Below, one piece after another: positions 35,932 to 44,996 of a stretch of 64,000 nt of DNA. Numbering within the stretch: position 1 is the first letter of the stretch; each line of letters opens with the position of its first letter. Origin of the DNA: Mahella australiensis 50-1 BON (GTDB lineage Bacteria > Bacillota > Clostridia > Mahellales > Mahellaceae); NCBI RefSeq assembly GCF_000213255.1, contig NC_015520.1, forward strand, positions 2,128,001 to 2,192,000, in the 5' to 3' direction. The position numbers were made by a program, and so were the translations under genes. Below the pieces are notes generated by a model, which saw nothing but the letters and a program-made list of their open reading frames with translations, did not search any database and was not told the origin of the DNA.

Positions 35932-35954
35932 GATTTACTCTCCTTACTTATCGG

Positions 35955-36953
35955 TTATATAATAGCTCTGCAAGATTCTCGTTTTATCATAGTCGGCTTT
36001 AATATTATCCTGGAATAACACTGAGCTTTGTTATCTATTTTATCCAAAAGCTCCATTGCAGCTCTTCTTCCGACATCAAAAAAGGGTTGCCTTATCGTAG
36101 TCATGGGAGGCTGAGAAAAAGCCGCAATATCTATATCATCGAAGCCCGTTACAGATACATCTCCCGGCACATTCAACCCTGCATCCTGTATGGATCTCAA
36201 AGCTCCATAAGCAGAGTAGTCATTTGAACCTACAATAGCTGTAAAATCTATCTTTCCAAGCGCCTCCTTAACCGCATTGTATCCCCCTTCAAATGTCCAA
36301 TCCGATTTTATAACAAGGTTCGGATCATATAAAATACCACATTTCCTCAAGCCTTGAATATACCCTTTCTCTCTGGCAATTGCAGCATTAATATCTTTAG
36401 GGCCGCTTAAATAAGCAATTCTCTTATGTCCAAGCGAGTAAAGATAGCATACCATCTCCGCTATGCCTTCTTCATTATCTATATCTATGGAAGTTATATC
36501 CTTATTATCAGCATTGTCTCCTATTATTACAATCGAATCTTTTAACTCGCTCAGCTCTTTTACATCTTCGATATCTCGTACTGAGAACGTTCCCAGTATA
36601 AGGCCATCTACCCGTCCTTCATATATTAAATTTAAAAACTCATTTTCTTTCTTTTGACTGGACATACAGCTGTAGTATACGCAGCTGTAATTAAATTTGC
36701 GCGTTATGCTCTCAATTCCGGCAAGCATGCCGGCATAAAAATTATTGGTTATATTGTCCAAAACTATTCCTATTACATTTGTTTTATTCAGAACCAGCCC
36801 TTTGGCATTGGCGTTGGGATGATACCCAAGTTCCTCTATAGCCTTAGCAATAGCTTTTGCAGTAGCAGGCTTTACCGTATAACCATTCAAATACCTCGAT
36901 ACCGTGCTCTTAGAGGTATTCGCTGCTTTGGCGATATCTTTTATATTAGGCAT
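35955..36953 (-). CDS. LacI-family transcriptional regulator of the mannoside operon
   Basis: A 332-residue repressor. The N-terminal helix-turn-helix and hinge read MPNIKDIAKAANTSKSTVSRYLNGY, followed by a periplasmic-binding-protein-like sugar domain. ATG 36953 has GAGGG 9 nt upstream; the longer frame to 37040 runs back through the operator and promoter. As first gene of its operon it is autoregulated through the palindrome at 36985-36998. The effector is probably a mannoside or its phosphate. Confidence 0.93.
   Translation of the reverse strand: MPNIKDIAKAANTSKSTVSRYLNGYTVKPATAKAIAKAIEELGYHPNANAKGLVLNKTNVIGIVLDNITNNFYAGMLAGIESITRKFNYSCVYYSCMSSQKKENEFLNLIYEGRVDGLILGTFSVRDIEDVKELSELKDSIVIIGDNADNKDITSIDIDNEEGIAEMVCYLYSLGHKRIAYLSGPKDINAAIAREKGYIQGLRKCGILYDPNLVIKSDWTFEGGYNAVKEALGKIDFTAIVGSNDYSAYGALRSIQDAGLNVPGDVSVTGFDDIDIAAFSQPPMTTIRQPFFDVGRRAAMELLDKIDNKAQCYSRIILKPTMIKRESCRAII
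36581..36596. promoter_or_regulatory. Second LacI-type operator inside the regulator gene
   Basis: CTGAGAACGTTCCCAG within the LacI coding region is a palindrome with one mismatched pair. It shares GAACGTTCCCA with the promoter operator, 403 bp away centre to centre. This could be an auxiliary operator for looping or a roadblock. Confidence 0.5.
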
Positions 36954-36984
36954 ATAAAGAAACCCTCTTTCTATCGCATATATT

Positions 36985-36998
36985 TGGGAACGTTCCCA
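36985..36998. promoter_or_regulatory. LacI-type operator of the mannoside operon
   Basis: A perfect 14-bp palindrome TGGGAACGTTCCCA with the central CG expected for LacI-family sites. It begins about 11 bp downstream of the -10 element, so bound repressor would block transcription start or clearance. Confidence 0.85.
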
Positions 36999-37008
36999 TT
37001 CTGTTAAT

Positions 37009-37037
37009 ATAATAGCATTCCCTATATTCATTGTCAA
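37009..37037 (-). promoter_or_regulatory. Promoter of the LacI/mannoside operon
   Basis: Minus-strand TTGACA (37032-37037) and TATTAT (37009-37014) with a 17-bp spacer, just upstream of the operator. It is the only good promoter I see for the 13.6-kb gene run down to about 23350. Confidence 0.8.
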
Positions 37038-37209
37038 CAATTAATTTGAACTTGTGTTTTTAGAACAAAAAAGTGCATATTTGTGCCGATTTCCTGAATT
37101 TTGTATGTTAGTTTCTCCCAAAAAATTATGGTGTTAAAGCCTAAAGACGGGTATATCCATTTCCCCGTTTCTTTTCTATATTTTCTTACTATAACTTTCC
37201 CTCCAGTGA

Positions 37210-37235
37210 TGTTATAATGGTATAAACAATACCAT
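37210..37235 (+). promoter_or_regulatory. Extended -10 promoter and inverted repeat before the GH3 gene
   Basis: TGTTATAAT (37210-37218) is an extended -10 (TGnTATAAT) without a clear -35. A 19-bp inverted repeat ATGGTAT-AAACA-ATACCAT (37217-37235) covers the expected start point and could be an operator for an unidentified regulator. Confidence 0.5.
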
Positions 37236-37251
37236 CAGGAGGAACATCATT

Positions 37252-39396
37252 ATGAACCACATGAACCACGAAGAAAAATTACCCGCCTATAAAGACGTTT
37301 CTTTATCATTCGAGGACCGAGCAAAGGATCTCGTATCCAGAATGACGCTGCCCGAAAAAATATCTCAAATGATATATGACGCACCGGCTATACCCAGATT
37401 GGATATACCGGCGTATAACTGGTGGAACGAGTGTTTGCACGGCGTGGCCAGAGCCGGTATAGCTACGGTATTCCCTCAGGCTATAGCAATGGCCGCTACT
37501 TTTAATCCCGAATTAATACATAAAGTGGCCGAGGCTATATCCGATGAAGCCAGAGCCAAGCATCACGAGGCTGTACGAAACGGTGACAGGGGTATATATA
37601 AAGGGCTGACTTTCTGGAGCCCCAATATAAACATATTCCGCGATCCGCGATGGGGCAGAGGCCACGAAACTTACGGTGAGGACCCATATTTGACCAGCCG
37701 CATGGGGGTGGCATTTGTAAAGGGCTTGCAGGGCGACGATCCAAAATATCTTAAGGTAGTGGCTACGCCGAAACATTACGCCGTACATAGCGGCCCCGAA
37801 AGCCAGCGCCATTCTTTTGACGCCAGGGTTAGTCAAAAAGACCTGAGAGAAACCTATCTGCCGGCATTTGAGGAATGCGTAAAGGAAGGCAAAGCCGTCT
37901 CAATCATGGGGGCATATAATAGGACTAACGGCGAACCGTGCTGTGCCAGCAAAACCTTGCTTAAAGACATACTGCGGGATGAGTGGGGTTTTGATGGATA
38001 TGTTGTATCTGATTGCGGTGCCATCGACGATATACATATGCACCATAAGGTCACAAAGACCGCCGCCGAATCCGCCGCATTGGCAGTGAACAACGGCTGT
38101 GAGCTAAACTGCGGTAAAACATATGAGTATCTGTGCCAGGCCGTTGAGCAAGGACTCATATCTGAAGAAACCATCGATCAGGCTGTCATCAAGCTGTTCA
38201 CAGCGCGCATGCGATTGGGCATGTTCGATCCGCCGGAAATGGTCCGATATGCACACATACCATACGACGTCAACGATTCACCGGAGCATAGGGAATTGGC
38301 TTTGGAAACTGCCAGGCAGTCTATAGTTTTGCTAAAGAACGATGAAAATATTTTGCCGTTATCCAAAAAGCTAAAAACCATCGCTGTAATAGGGCCCAAT
38401 GCCGATGACCTTGATGTACTGTTAGCAAATTATTTCGGAACCCCATCGAAATATGTAACGCCATTGGAGGGTATAAAGAATAAGGTATCGCCTGATACAA
38501 AGGTGTTATATGCTAAGGGATGCGAGGTTACAGGCAACTCTGTTGATGGCTTTGATGAAGCAGTAAACATCGCCGAAATGGCTGATATCGTCATTATGTG
38601 TCTTGGCTTATCGCCCAGAATAGAAGGCGAAGAAGGCGACGTCGCCGACTCCGACGGCGGTGGTGACAGGCTGCACATCGATCTTCCCGGCATGCAAGAG
38701 CAATTGCTGGAAACGATATATGGTACCGGTAAACCAATAGTACTAGTCCTATTGAACGGCAGCGCAATAGCTATCAATTGGGCACATGAGCATGTACCGG
38801 CTATAATCGAAGCCTGGTACCCTGGAGAAGAAGGCGGTACGGCGATAGCCGATGTTCTGTTCGGCGATTACAACCCGGCAGGGAGATTGCCTATAACCTT
38901 TGTGCGGTCGCTGGATGACCTTCCGCCGTTTACCGATTACAATATGAAAGGAAGAACGTACCGGTATTTTGAAAAAGAACCTCTATATCCCTTTGGTTAT
39001 GGACTCAGTTATACGAGCTTCAAGTACAGTAACCTGAGGCTAAGCGCCATGCGGTTGCCTGCAGGCAATAATCTAGACATAAATGTAGATGTAGAAAATA
39101 CAGGCAAATTAGCAGGGCGCGAAGTAGTACAACTTTATATAAGCGATGTAGAAGCATCGGTTGAAGTACCAATGCGCCAACTATGCGGTATACAGTGCAT
39201 AACTCTCGAGCCGGGGCAAAAGCAAACCGTCAGCTTCACCGTAGAGCCACAGCACATGTCCTTGTTCGACTATGACGGCAAACGCATATTGGAACCCGGA
39301 CAATTTATAATTGCAGTCGGGGGGCATCAACCCGATGAACGCAGCAAATCGTTAACAGGCAACGACGTGCTCACAAGCACGTTTGAAATCGTATAA
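37252..39396 (+). CDS. GH3 beta-glycosidase (beta-glucosidase/xylosidase)
   Basis: A 714-residue GH3 enzyme. The (beta/alpha)8 domain has NECLHGVARAG and PKHYAVHSGPE, and the nucleophile motif VVSDCGAIDDI. It is followed by the alpha/beta sandwich and a C-terminal fibronectin-III-like domain. SDCGAI is frequent in bacterial and plant beta-xylosidases of this family, but beta-glucosidase activity is equally possible. No signal peptide. It is a single-gene unit with a strong GGAGG, and its 3' end converges on the DeoR gene. Confidence 0.9.
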   Translation: MNHMNHEEKLPAYKDVSLSFEDRAKDLVSRMTLPEKISQMIYDAPAIPRLDIPAYNWWNECLHGVARAGIATVFPQAIAMAATFNPELIHKVAEAISDEARAKHHEAVRNGDRGIYKGLTFWSPNINIFRDPRWGRGHETYGEDPYLTSRMGVAFVKGLQGDDPKYLKVVATPKHYAVHSGPESQRHSFDARVSQKDLRETYLPAFEECVKEGKAVSIMGAYNRTNGEPCCASKTLLKDILRDEWGFDGYVVSDCGAIDDIHMHHKVTKTAAESAALAVNNGCELNCGKTYEYLCQAVEQGLISEETIDQAVIKLFTARMRLGMFDPPEMVRYAHIPYDVNDSPEHRELALETARQSIVLLKNDENILPLSKKLKTIAVIGPNADDLDVLLANYFGTPSKYVTPLEGIKNKVSPDTKVLYAKGCEVTGNSVDGFDEAVNIAEMADIVIMCLGLSPRIEGEEGDVADSDGGGDRLHIDLPGMQEQLLETIYGTGKPIVLVLLNGSAIAINWAHEHVPAIIEAWYPGEEGGTAIADVLFGDYNPAGRLPITFVRSLDDLPPFTDYNMKGRTYRYFEKEPLYPFGYGLSYTSFKYSNLRLSAMRLPAGNNLDINVDVENTGKLAGREVVQLYISDVEASVEVPMRQLCGIQCITLEPGQKQTVSFTVEPQHMSLFDYDGKRILEPGQFIIAVGGHQPDERSKSLTGNDVLTSTFEIV

Positions 39397-39404
39397 TATT
39401 GCTA

Positions 39405-40217
39405 TCAATGCGTTATGGGAAGGTTCATAGCCTCTTCCATAACGCTAGAAACAATAACTTCCACACCGCGTTCCTTTATGGCTCTCAGCACGTCTTTATC
39501 GGCTAAATCGCTGGTGACCAGCACGTCGATATCCTTAAAGTCCGCAAATGCTATTAAGCCTTGTCTATCAAACTTGCTATGATCTGCCACCACCACTCTC
39601 TTACGGCCGGCCGATACCATGGCACGCTTGACCTCAGCCTCATATATATCTGAACTAGTAAACCCCTTGCTCAGAGATATCCCCGACACCCCTACAAAAA
39701 CGATATCAGCATTATAATTGCGCAGCTCCGCTTCAGCCTGAGGTCCTACCAGGCTCATAGACTTTTTTATAAGTTTGCCGCCTATCACTATGACCTCCGC
39801 CCCGTCATCTTTACCGAATTCTTGAGCTATGTCCACGCTATTGGTCACTACGGTTATGCCCTGTCTATCGTTCAGATGTCTGCTTACAGACCATGTGGTA
39901 GAACCGGCATCCAATATAACGGTATTTTTATCAGCGATTAAGCCGGCGGCGGCACGCCCTATGGCATCTTTTTCGTTGGAAAATTCAAACTTCCGTTGCT
40001 GTACCGGCGGTATGGCCATGATGGCATTTTGCAATTCCTCAACCAGCACAGCCCCTCCGTAATTCTTTTTTATGAGCCCTTCTTTTTCCAATTCGTTCAA
40101 ATCGCGGCGTATGGTTTCTTCGGATACGTTGAAATAACGGACCAATTCGGACACCTTGACGCTTTTATCCTGCAATAGTATCTCCTTTATTTTTTTACGC
40201 CTTTCATCCACCAGCAT
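39405..40217 (-). CDS. DeoR-family transcriptional regulator
   Basis: A 270-residue repressor. The N-terminal helix-turn-helix contains SEETIRRDLNELEKEGLIKK, typical of DeoR, followed by the sugar-phosphate-binding domain (DAGSTTWSVSRHL, VTNSVDIAQEF). It is the last gene of the sugar-acid operon, 21 bp after the DUF1537 kinase, and likely regulates it in response to a phosphorylated intermediate. Confidence 0.92.
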   Translation of the reverse strand: MLVDERRKKIKEILLQDKSVKVSELVRYFNVSEETIRRDLNELEKEGLIKKNYGGAVLVEELQNAIMAIPPVQQRKFEFSNEKDAIGRAAAGLIADKNTVILDAGSTTWSVSRHLNDRQGITVVTNSVDIAQEFGKDDGAEVIVIGGKLIKKSMSLVGPQAEAELRNYNADIVFVGVSGISLSKGFTSSDIYEAEVKRAMVSAGRKRVVVADHSKFDRQGLIAFADFKDIDVLVTSDLADKDVLRAIKERGVEVIVSSVMEEAMNLPITH

Positions 40218-40238
40218 CTATAATCATCCTCTCAAATT

Positions 40239-41519
40239 TTATCGATTCTTCAGATATTCAACAGCGTTTACAAAAAAATCATCGCTGCCAAAACTGCCGG
40301 ACTTAAGTATAAGGAGCATTGGCTGCCGTGATATGGACATACATGAGGGCAATCCCGGCTGTATCTCGTCCAGTATAATAAGGCCGTTTATTCCTAATTT
40401 ATCGCAAACCGCCGCCGAGGTTTCACCCCCAGCGACAAGTATTCTGTTCTGACCGGAACGATTTATAACGCCCGATGTTATTTCGGCTATTGTCTCCGAT
40501 ACCAGTCGCGATACCTCAGTCGATGATAGCCCTTTGCTAATGCCCATTGCTTTAGTACGAGCCACCTTATTTTCATCGTTATCCGAATAAATGACAGCAT
40601 CGCGTCCGCTAATTATCCTGTCACTTACGGCTAATGTCAATCGCTGAACCTCATCTCGCCTTTCCGCATCATCAAACAGCCTCAAAGTATTCAACTCAAA
40701 ACAAACCGCACCTTCATTGCAAAAATACCTCACCTGTCTGGCAGTCTGCGGCATAAGGCTACCGGCCACGCACAGTATGCCCAACCCCTCTTTACGCTGC
40801 ACCTCAGGCAATGCAATGTCTGCACATCCTGGGCCCCAGAAAGCCGGCAGCTCTTCCGCCAATGCCGAACTGCCCCCGAACATGACCTCATCGCTGGTCG
40901 CCTCGGCTATGACGCGTAGATCGCGTTGGCTCAATACATCGAATATCAAATAATTATACCTCGACCTCATATCGTCGATAACCTTTTTCAACTTCTCTGA
41001 GCCTTCAGCTATCTGCCTGTAGTTTATAAGGCCAACATTTCTTCTTGTTTGCTCCTGCAGTATATCTATTATATTAGATTTCAGCATAGGATGTACAGGA
41101 TCATTTCTGAATTCCGACTCCTCGAGGCGTTTACCATGGACATAATGAATCCCATCCTTGGTTATTCTACCGTTTTTGGGAAATCCGAGAACTATTATGC
41201 CAAAATCCATGCTGAGCGCATCCAACATAGCATCGAATTCCGCTCCTACGTTACCGCGGAATACCGAACACGTTTTTTTGAAAAAATGAACACAGTTAAT
41301 ACTTCTAAGCATCTCAGTGGCATAGAAGACCTTTTGATAAGCCACATCAGCATCATCGAGGCGGGAATCTGTATTCAATATAATGACATCGGGGAACCTT
41401 TTTATATCTGATATACGAAAAGCATCGTAGCGGTACACGTACACCAGATAGTCGCTTTTGGCAAACATTATCCCTATATCATTTGCACCTGTTATATCAT
41501 CGGCTACTACACCGATCAT
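40239..41519 (-). CDS. Four-carbon acid sugar kinase family (DUF1537/OtnK-like)
   Basis: A 426-residue kinase starting MIGVVADDITGANDIG, the DUF1537 hallmark, with the C-terminal nucleotide-binding part containing VAGGETSAAVCDKLG. Characterised members phosphorylate D-threonate, D-erythronate or related sugar acids. The start overlaps the aldolase stop (ATGA). Its partner aldolase would then cleave the phosphorylated product. No dehydrogenase or epimerase for a four-carbon acid route is present, so the substrate is open. Confidence 0.88.
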   Translation of the reverse strand: MIGVVADDITGANDIGIMFAKSDYLVYVYRYDAFRISDIKRFPDVIILNTDSRLDDADVAYQKVFYATEMLRSINCVHFFKKTCSVFRGNVGAEFDAMLDALSMDFGIIVLGFPKNGRITKDGIHYVHGKRLEESEFRNDPVHPMLKSNIIDILQEQTRRNVGLINYRQIAEGSEKLKKVIDDMRSRYNYLIFDVLSQRDLRVIAEATSDEVMFGGSSALAEELPAFWGPGCADIALPEVQRKEGLGILCVAGSLMPQTARQVRYFCNEGAVCFELNTLRLFDDAERRDEVQRLTLAVSDRIISGRDAVIYSDNDENKVARTKAMGISKGLSSTEVSRLVSETIAEITSGVINRSGQNRILVAGGETSAAVCDKLGINGLIILDEIQPGLPSCMSISRQPMLLILKSGSFGSDDFFVNAVEYLKNR

Positions 41520-42454
41520 TTCCGATCACCCTGTATATGATTAAAATCCGCGGCATGGCCTTGACTGCCTAAAAACCGTTCTATCTTCTGCCTCACTGTT
41601 TCCTCTACCGCCTCAGCGGCCTTGTTTAATATCTCATTATCCAATGCCGACAACTGCGCATCAGTGACCGATGCCTCATACCCTAAGCTCTCCAATAATG
41701 CCGCTTCTAAGTCAGTGGCTATATTGACCTTGGATACCCCTCCGCCATCGAGATGTATAGCCCTCATGACCATATCAGCCGGCACACCCGATGCGCCATG
41801 CAATACCAGCGGCACATCGACTGCCGCCTTTATGGCTTGTAACCTTTGGTAGTCTATATTCGGCCGCTTGCCCTCATAAGGGCCGTGAGCGGTACCTACC
41901 GATACAGCCAGTGCATCCGCTCCGGTTTCTTCTATAAAAATTTTAGCCTCTCGCGGGTCGGTGTATAGCTGCCCATTGCTATCAGTTTCAATGAAGTCGG
42001 TAGTGGATATCTTGCCCAGCTCGGCTTCGACAGATACGCCTCTGTCATGAGCATATTTTACGACTTCGCGCGTTATGGCGATATTCTCTTCCAACGGTTT
42101 ATCCGATGCATCTATCATAACCGACGTAAAATCTGCATTAATAGCTTTTTCTATAATAGCAAAATCCTTGGTATGATCCAAGTGCAATGTTACGGGTACG
42201 TCGATGCCTTCTTCCATTATAGCAGCATAAAATTCCCTTGCGAATTTATCGACGGCCACTTGATATTTATTTATCTCCTTTTGCGATATCTGAACTATCA
42301 CAGGCGAGACACACTTTTGTCCCGCTCTTAAAATGGAGCGGATCATGGGCGTATATCTTGCGGAAAATGCTCCCACCGCATAGCCGTTCAGCGAAGTATA
42401 TTTCAATATTTCTTTCAACGTAAAAACATTTGACAAATTCATCCTCTTACTCAA
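41516..42454 (-). CDS. Class II ketose-bisphosphate-type aldolase
   Basis: A 312-residue zinc aldolase. HLDH (91-94) supplies the catalytic Asp93 and zinc His94, EAELG (144-148) and GTAHG (187-191) the next ligands, and LHGASG (218-223) the last His. It resembles tagatose/fructose-bisphosphate aldolases (GatY/KbaY/Fba). TTG 42454 is preferred because GGAGG sits 10 nt upstream and it overlaps the preceding stop; ATG 42442 abuts its own AGAGG. It acts with the neighbouring DUF1537 kinase. Confidence 0.87.
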   Translation of the reverse strand: MSKRMNLSNVFTLKEILKYTSLNGYAVGAFSARYTPMIRSILRAGQKCVSPVIVQISQKEINKYQVAVDKFAREFYAAIMEEGIDVPVTLHLDHTKDFAIIEKAINADFTSVMIDASDKPLEENIAITREVVKYAHDRGVSVEAELGKISTTDFIETDSNGQLYTDPREAKIFIEETGADALAVSVGTAHGPYEGKRPNIDYQRLQAIKAAVDVPLVLHGASGVPADMVMRAIHLDGGGVSKVNIATDLEAALLESLGYEASVTDAQLSALDNEILNKAAEAVEETVRQKIERFLGSQGHAADFNHIQGDRK

Positions 42455-43143
42455 TTATAATTTTCCTCCTCCGTCTTTAGGCTTTGAATATCAAGTACAG
42501 CTTTAACTCGTTGCATAGCCAATACGGGGCTGGATAAAAATTTATCCTGAATTCCCTCGGATAACGACGGTATAACGCGTGCCATAGACGCCTGCGCTAA
42601 AACCACTATATCGACTTTATCAGCCAACTCTTTCAAAGTCTTTGTTAATATGGCATCATGCATATCTTTATGCCCTGCTACAAGCTGCTCATATGCACCC
42701 TCAGCCAAAGCGGATTGCAATTCTATATCTTTGCCTGCCTCTCGCGACTTCTTTTCCAATAATGCCAAAGTTGGTCTTAATGTGGTGGGTAGCGTGGCTG
42801 CTACCCCTATGCGCCGGGCTATGCCGACAGCTTTTTCAGCCATAGCCTCGTCGATCCTGATCACCGGTATCGATACCATACGACGAGCCTTTTCAGTAAG
42901 CTCACCTACCGATGAGCAGGCGTTGAGCACGCAAGCTGCGCCCACGTCTTTCGCAAAAACAACGTACTGTAGCCAGCGGCCCTCCACCGCACTCAGATCG
43001 CCGCCGTTTCTCATCAATTGAGGCAATATGGAATCATCCATAAAATTAACCACTTCACAGCCTTCTATTGTATCTTTCGCCAAAGCAGTCAACGGTTCCA
43101 CCGTGGCAAAAGATGTATGAATAATGGCCAGCTTCTTACTCAT
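42451..43143 (-). CDS. Asp/Glu/hydantoin racemase-fold protein with one catalytic Cys missing
   Basis: A 230-residue protein with the racemase fold. The first catalytic cysteine is present (C76 in LNACSS). Where the second should lie, the sequence reads VLAQASMARV (182-191), with no Cys. A two-base racemisation is therefore doubtful; an isomerase, decarboxylase or other role on a sugar acid is possible. ATG 43143 follows AGGAG by about 10 nt. It sits between the permeases and the aldolase. Confidence 0.78.
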   Translation of the reverse strand: MSKKLAIIHTSFATVEPLTALAKDTIEGCEVVNFMDDSILPQLMRNGGDLSAVEGRWLQYVVFAKDVGAACVLNACSSVGELTEKARRMVSIPVIRIDEAMAEKAVGIARRIGVAATLPTTLRPTLALLEKKSREAGKDIELQSALAEGAYEQLVAGHKDMHDAILTKTLKELADKVDIVVLAQASMARVIPSLSEGIQDKFLSSPVLAMQRVKAVLDIQSLKTEEENYN

Positions 43144-43157
43144 CAAAAAATCACTCC

Positions 43158-44015
43158 TTAACCTTTCATACCTGCCGTTAAATTCATTCCTTCTATAAAA
43201 TAGCGTTGGAACACAAAAAATATAGTAAGGACCGGCAATAGTACCAGCGTCGAGGCGGCCATCAGATAGTGCCATTGCGTCTGAACCAATCCTCTAAAAT
43301 TCTGCAGGCCTATCTGCAGCGTATACTTCATCTCATCGTTCAAATAAAGCAAGGGTCCTATAAGATCGTTCCATGCTCCGTTAAATGAGAAAATAGCAAC
43401 GGTAGCCAGAACCGGTTTCACCATGGGCAACATAAGCCAGAACCATATATAAAAATGATTGGCTCCATCGATCTTAGCAGCCTCCACCAGTTCGTTGGGT
43501 ATGGTCATATAAAACTGGCGGAACATGAATATAAAGAAGGCGCTGCCGAAAAACGGCGGTACTATCAAGGGTAAATAGGTATTAACCCATCCGAGCTTTG
43601 AAAACAAAACGTATTGCGGTATCAATGTTACAAACCCGGGTATTATCATAGTGGCCAATACCACGCTCATAAAGGTTTCCCTTCCCCTAAAATGAATTTT
43701 GGCAAAGCCGTATCCGACAAAAGAATTGGACAACACGCTGCCCGTCACGCTAAAAGCGCATATAAGCAGAGTGTTAAGCGTGTACCTCGTAAAGGGGGCC
43801 GTATGCCACGCTTCTATATAATTCTCCCAATGCACCTCATGCGGATAAAAAGTCGGCGGATACTGCATAATCTCGTCCATAGACTTCAATGACGTCGATA
43901 CCATCCACCACAATGGCATCAATAGTATTATGCTTCCGGCCAGTAGTATCGCACTGACTATAATTCTGCTTCTGACTTGCTGAGCATGACGACTGGCATA
44001 GTATTTATCCTTCAT
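43158..44015 (-). CDS. Sugar ABC transporter permease, MalG type
   Basis: A 285-residue permease with six helices and EAA loop EAAKIDGANHFYIWFWLMLP. It overlaps its MalF partner by 4 bp (ATGA). It belongs to the sugar-acid operon importer. Confidence 0.92.
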   Translation of the reverse strand: MKDKYYASRHAQQVRSRIIVSAILLAGSIILLMPLWWMVSTSLKSMDEIMQYPPTFYPHEVHWENYIEAWHTAPFTRYTLNTLLICAFSVTGSVLSNSFVGYGFAKIHFRGRETFMSVVLATMIIPGFVTLIPQYVLFSKLGWVNTYLPLIVPPFFGSAFFIFMFRQFYMTIPNELVEAAKIDGANHFYIWFWLMLPMVKPVLATVAIFSFNGAWNDLIGPLLYLNDEMKYTLQIGLQNFRGLVQTQWHYLMAASTLVLLPVLTIFFVFQRYFIEGMNLTAGMKG

Positions 44016-44926
44016 CTATTGTCGCCCCCTTCATAATAGACCCAATTTTTAGAGTATTTTAGGTTCAACACCGTCAATATCATAACTATTACAAACAGTA
44101 TCCATGCCATGGCCATAGCATAGCCCATATCGAACACCTCGAAGGCTTTATTCCACATATGGAGGTTATAGAACAAGAGCGAATTCATCGGCCCGCCGTC
44201 ACCGCTTTGGGACATGACGTAACCCTCCTGGAATATTTGAAACCCGCCTATAAGGCTGGTCACTAAGTCGAAAAATATCACCGGCGTGATCATAGGCAAT
44301 GTGATATACCGGAACTTATGCCATGCATTAGCCCCATCCAAATCAGCCGATTCGTACAGTTGCGTAGGTATGCCTTGCATACTGGCAAGATAGAGTAGCA
44401 TGCCGCCTCCTACGCTCCACAACTTCATAATTATAATAGCGGGTTTTGTCCAAGCAGGATCAAAGAGCCAAGCCGGTCCCTCTATACCTATCAACCGTAA
44501 AAGCGTGTTGAGCAAACCCGTTTCCGGACTTAAAATCTGCATCCACAGCATATATACAGCCACACCGGATAAAACTGACGGCATGTAGTATATCGTCCTA
44601 TATACCCTAGTGCCCGGCACTCGCTGATTCAGCAAGACCGCCATCAATATAGAGCCCGCAGTGGTAAGCGGCACCATAAATATCACATAATAAAATGTAT
44701 TATAAAGCGAGGTCCAAAACAACGGATCCCCGGTGAACATCCTTTTATAGTTATCAAGCCCTATAAAATCCATGCGGGACGTAACGTTGTAATTTGTAAA
44801 ACTGCCGTACAGCGAAAACAACAGCGGCCCAAGCACAAAAACAACAAACCCTATAAGCCAGGGCAGTATAAATATATAACCCTGAATCTCTTCTCTCTGC
44901 CTTATGCTCGACGTTTTTCTATTCAA
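44012..44926 (-). CDS. Sugar ABC transporter permease, MalF type
   Basis: A 304-residue permease with six helices; the EAA-like loop reads ESADLDGANAWHKFRYITLP. The start codon is TTG with AGGAGGAG upstream. It follows the binding-protein gene after a hairpin (44950-44981). Confidence 0.92.
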   Translation of the reverse strand: MNRKTSSIRQREEIQGYIFILPWLIGFVVFVLGPLLFSLYGSFTNYNVTSRMDFIGLDNYKRMFTGDPLFWTSLYNTFYYVIFMVPLTTAGSILMAVLLNQRVPGTRVYRTIYYMPSVLSGVAVYMLWMQILSPETGLLNTLLRLIGIEGPAWLFDPAWTKPAIIIMKLWSVGGGMLLYLASMQGIPTQLYESADLDGANAWHKFRYITLPMITPVIFFDLVTSLIGGFQIFQEGYVMSQSGDGGPMNSLLFYNLHMWNKAFEVFDMGYAMAMAWILFVIVMILTVLNLKYSKNWVYYEGGDNR

Positions 44927-44949
44927 TATAGCTCACTCCTCCTTTATTA

Positions 44950-44981
44950 AAAAGTGGAGCGGCGACGACCACTCCACTTTT
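44950..44981 (-). terminator. Attenuator-like hairpin between binding protein and permease genes
   Basis: A perfect 10-bp stem AAAAGTGGAG / CTCCACTTTT, followed on the minus strand by TTTTT. It looks like a partial intrinsic terminator that would make the binding protein more abundant than the permeases. Confidence 0.75.
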
Positions 44982-44996
44982 CCTTTTTTATATACA

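Noticed and set aside
39411-39446. Terminator for the GH3 gene (gcgttatgg...ccataacgc)
   Set aside because: The repeat lies inside the 3' end of the DeoR coding region, has a bulge and no T-run; it may be coding coincidence.
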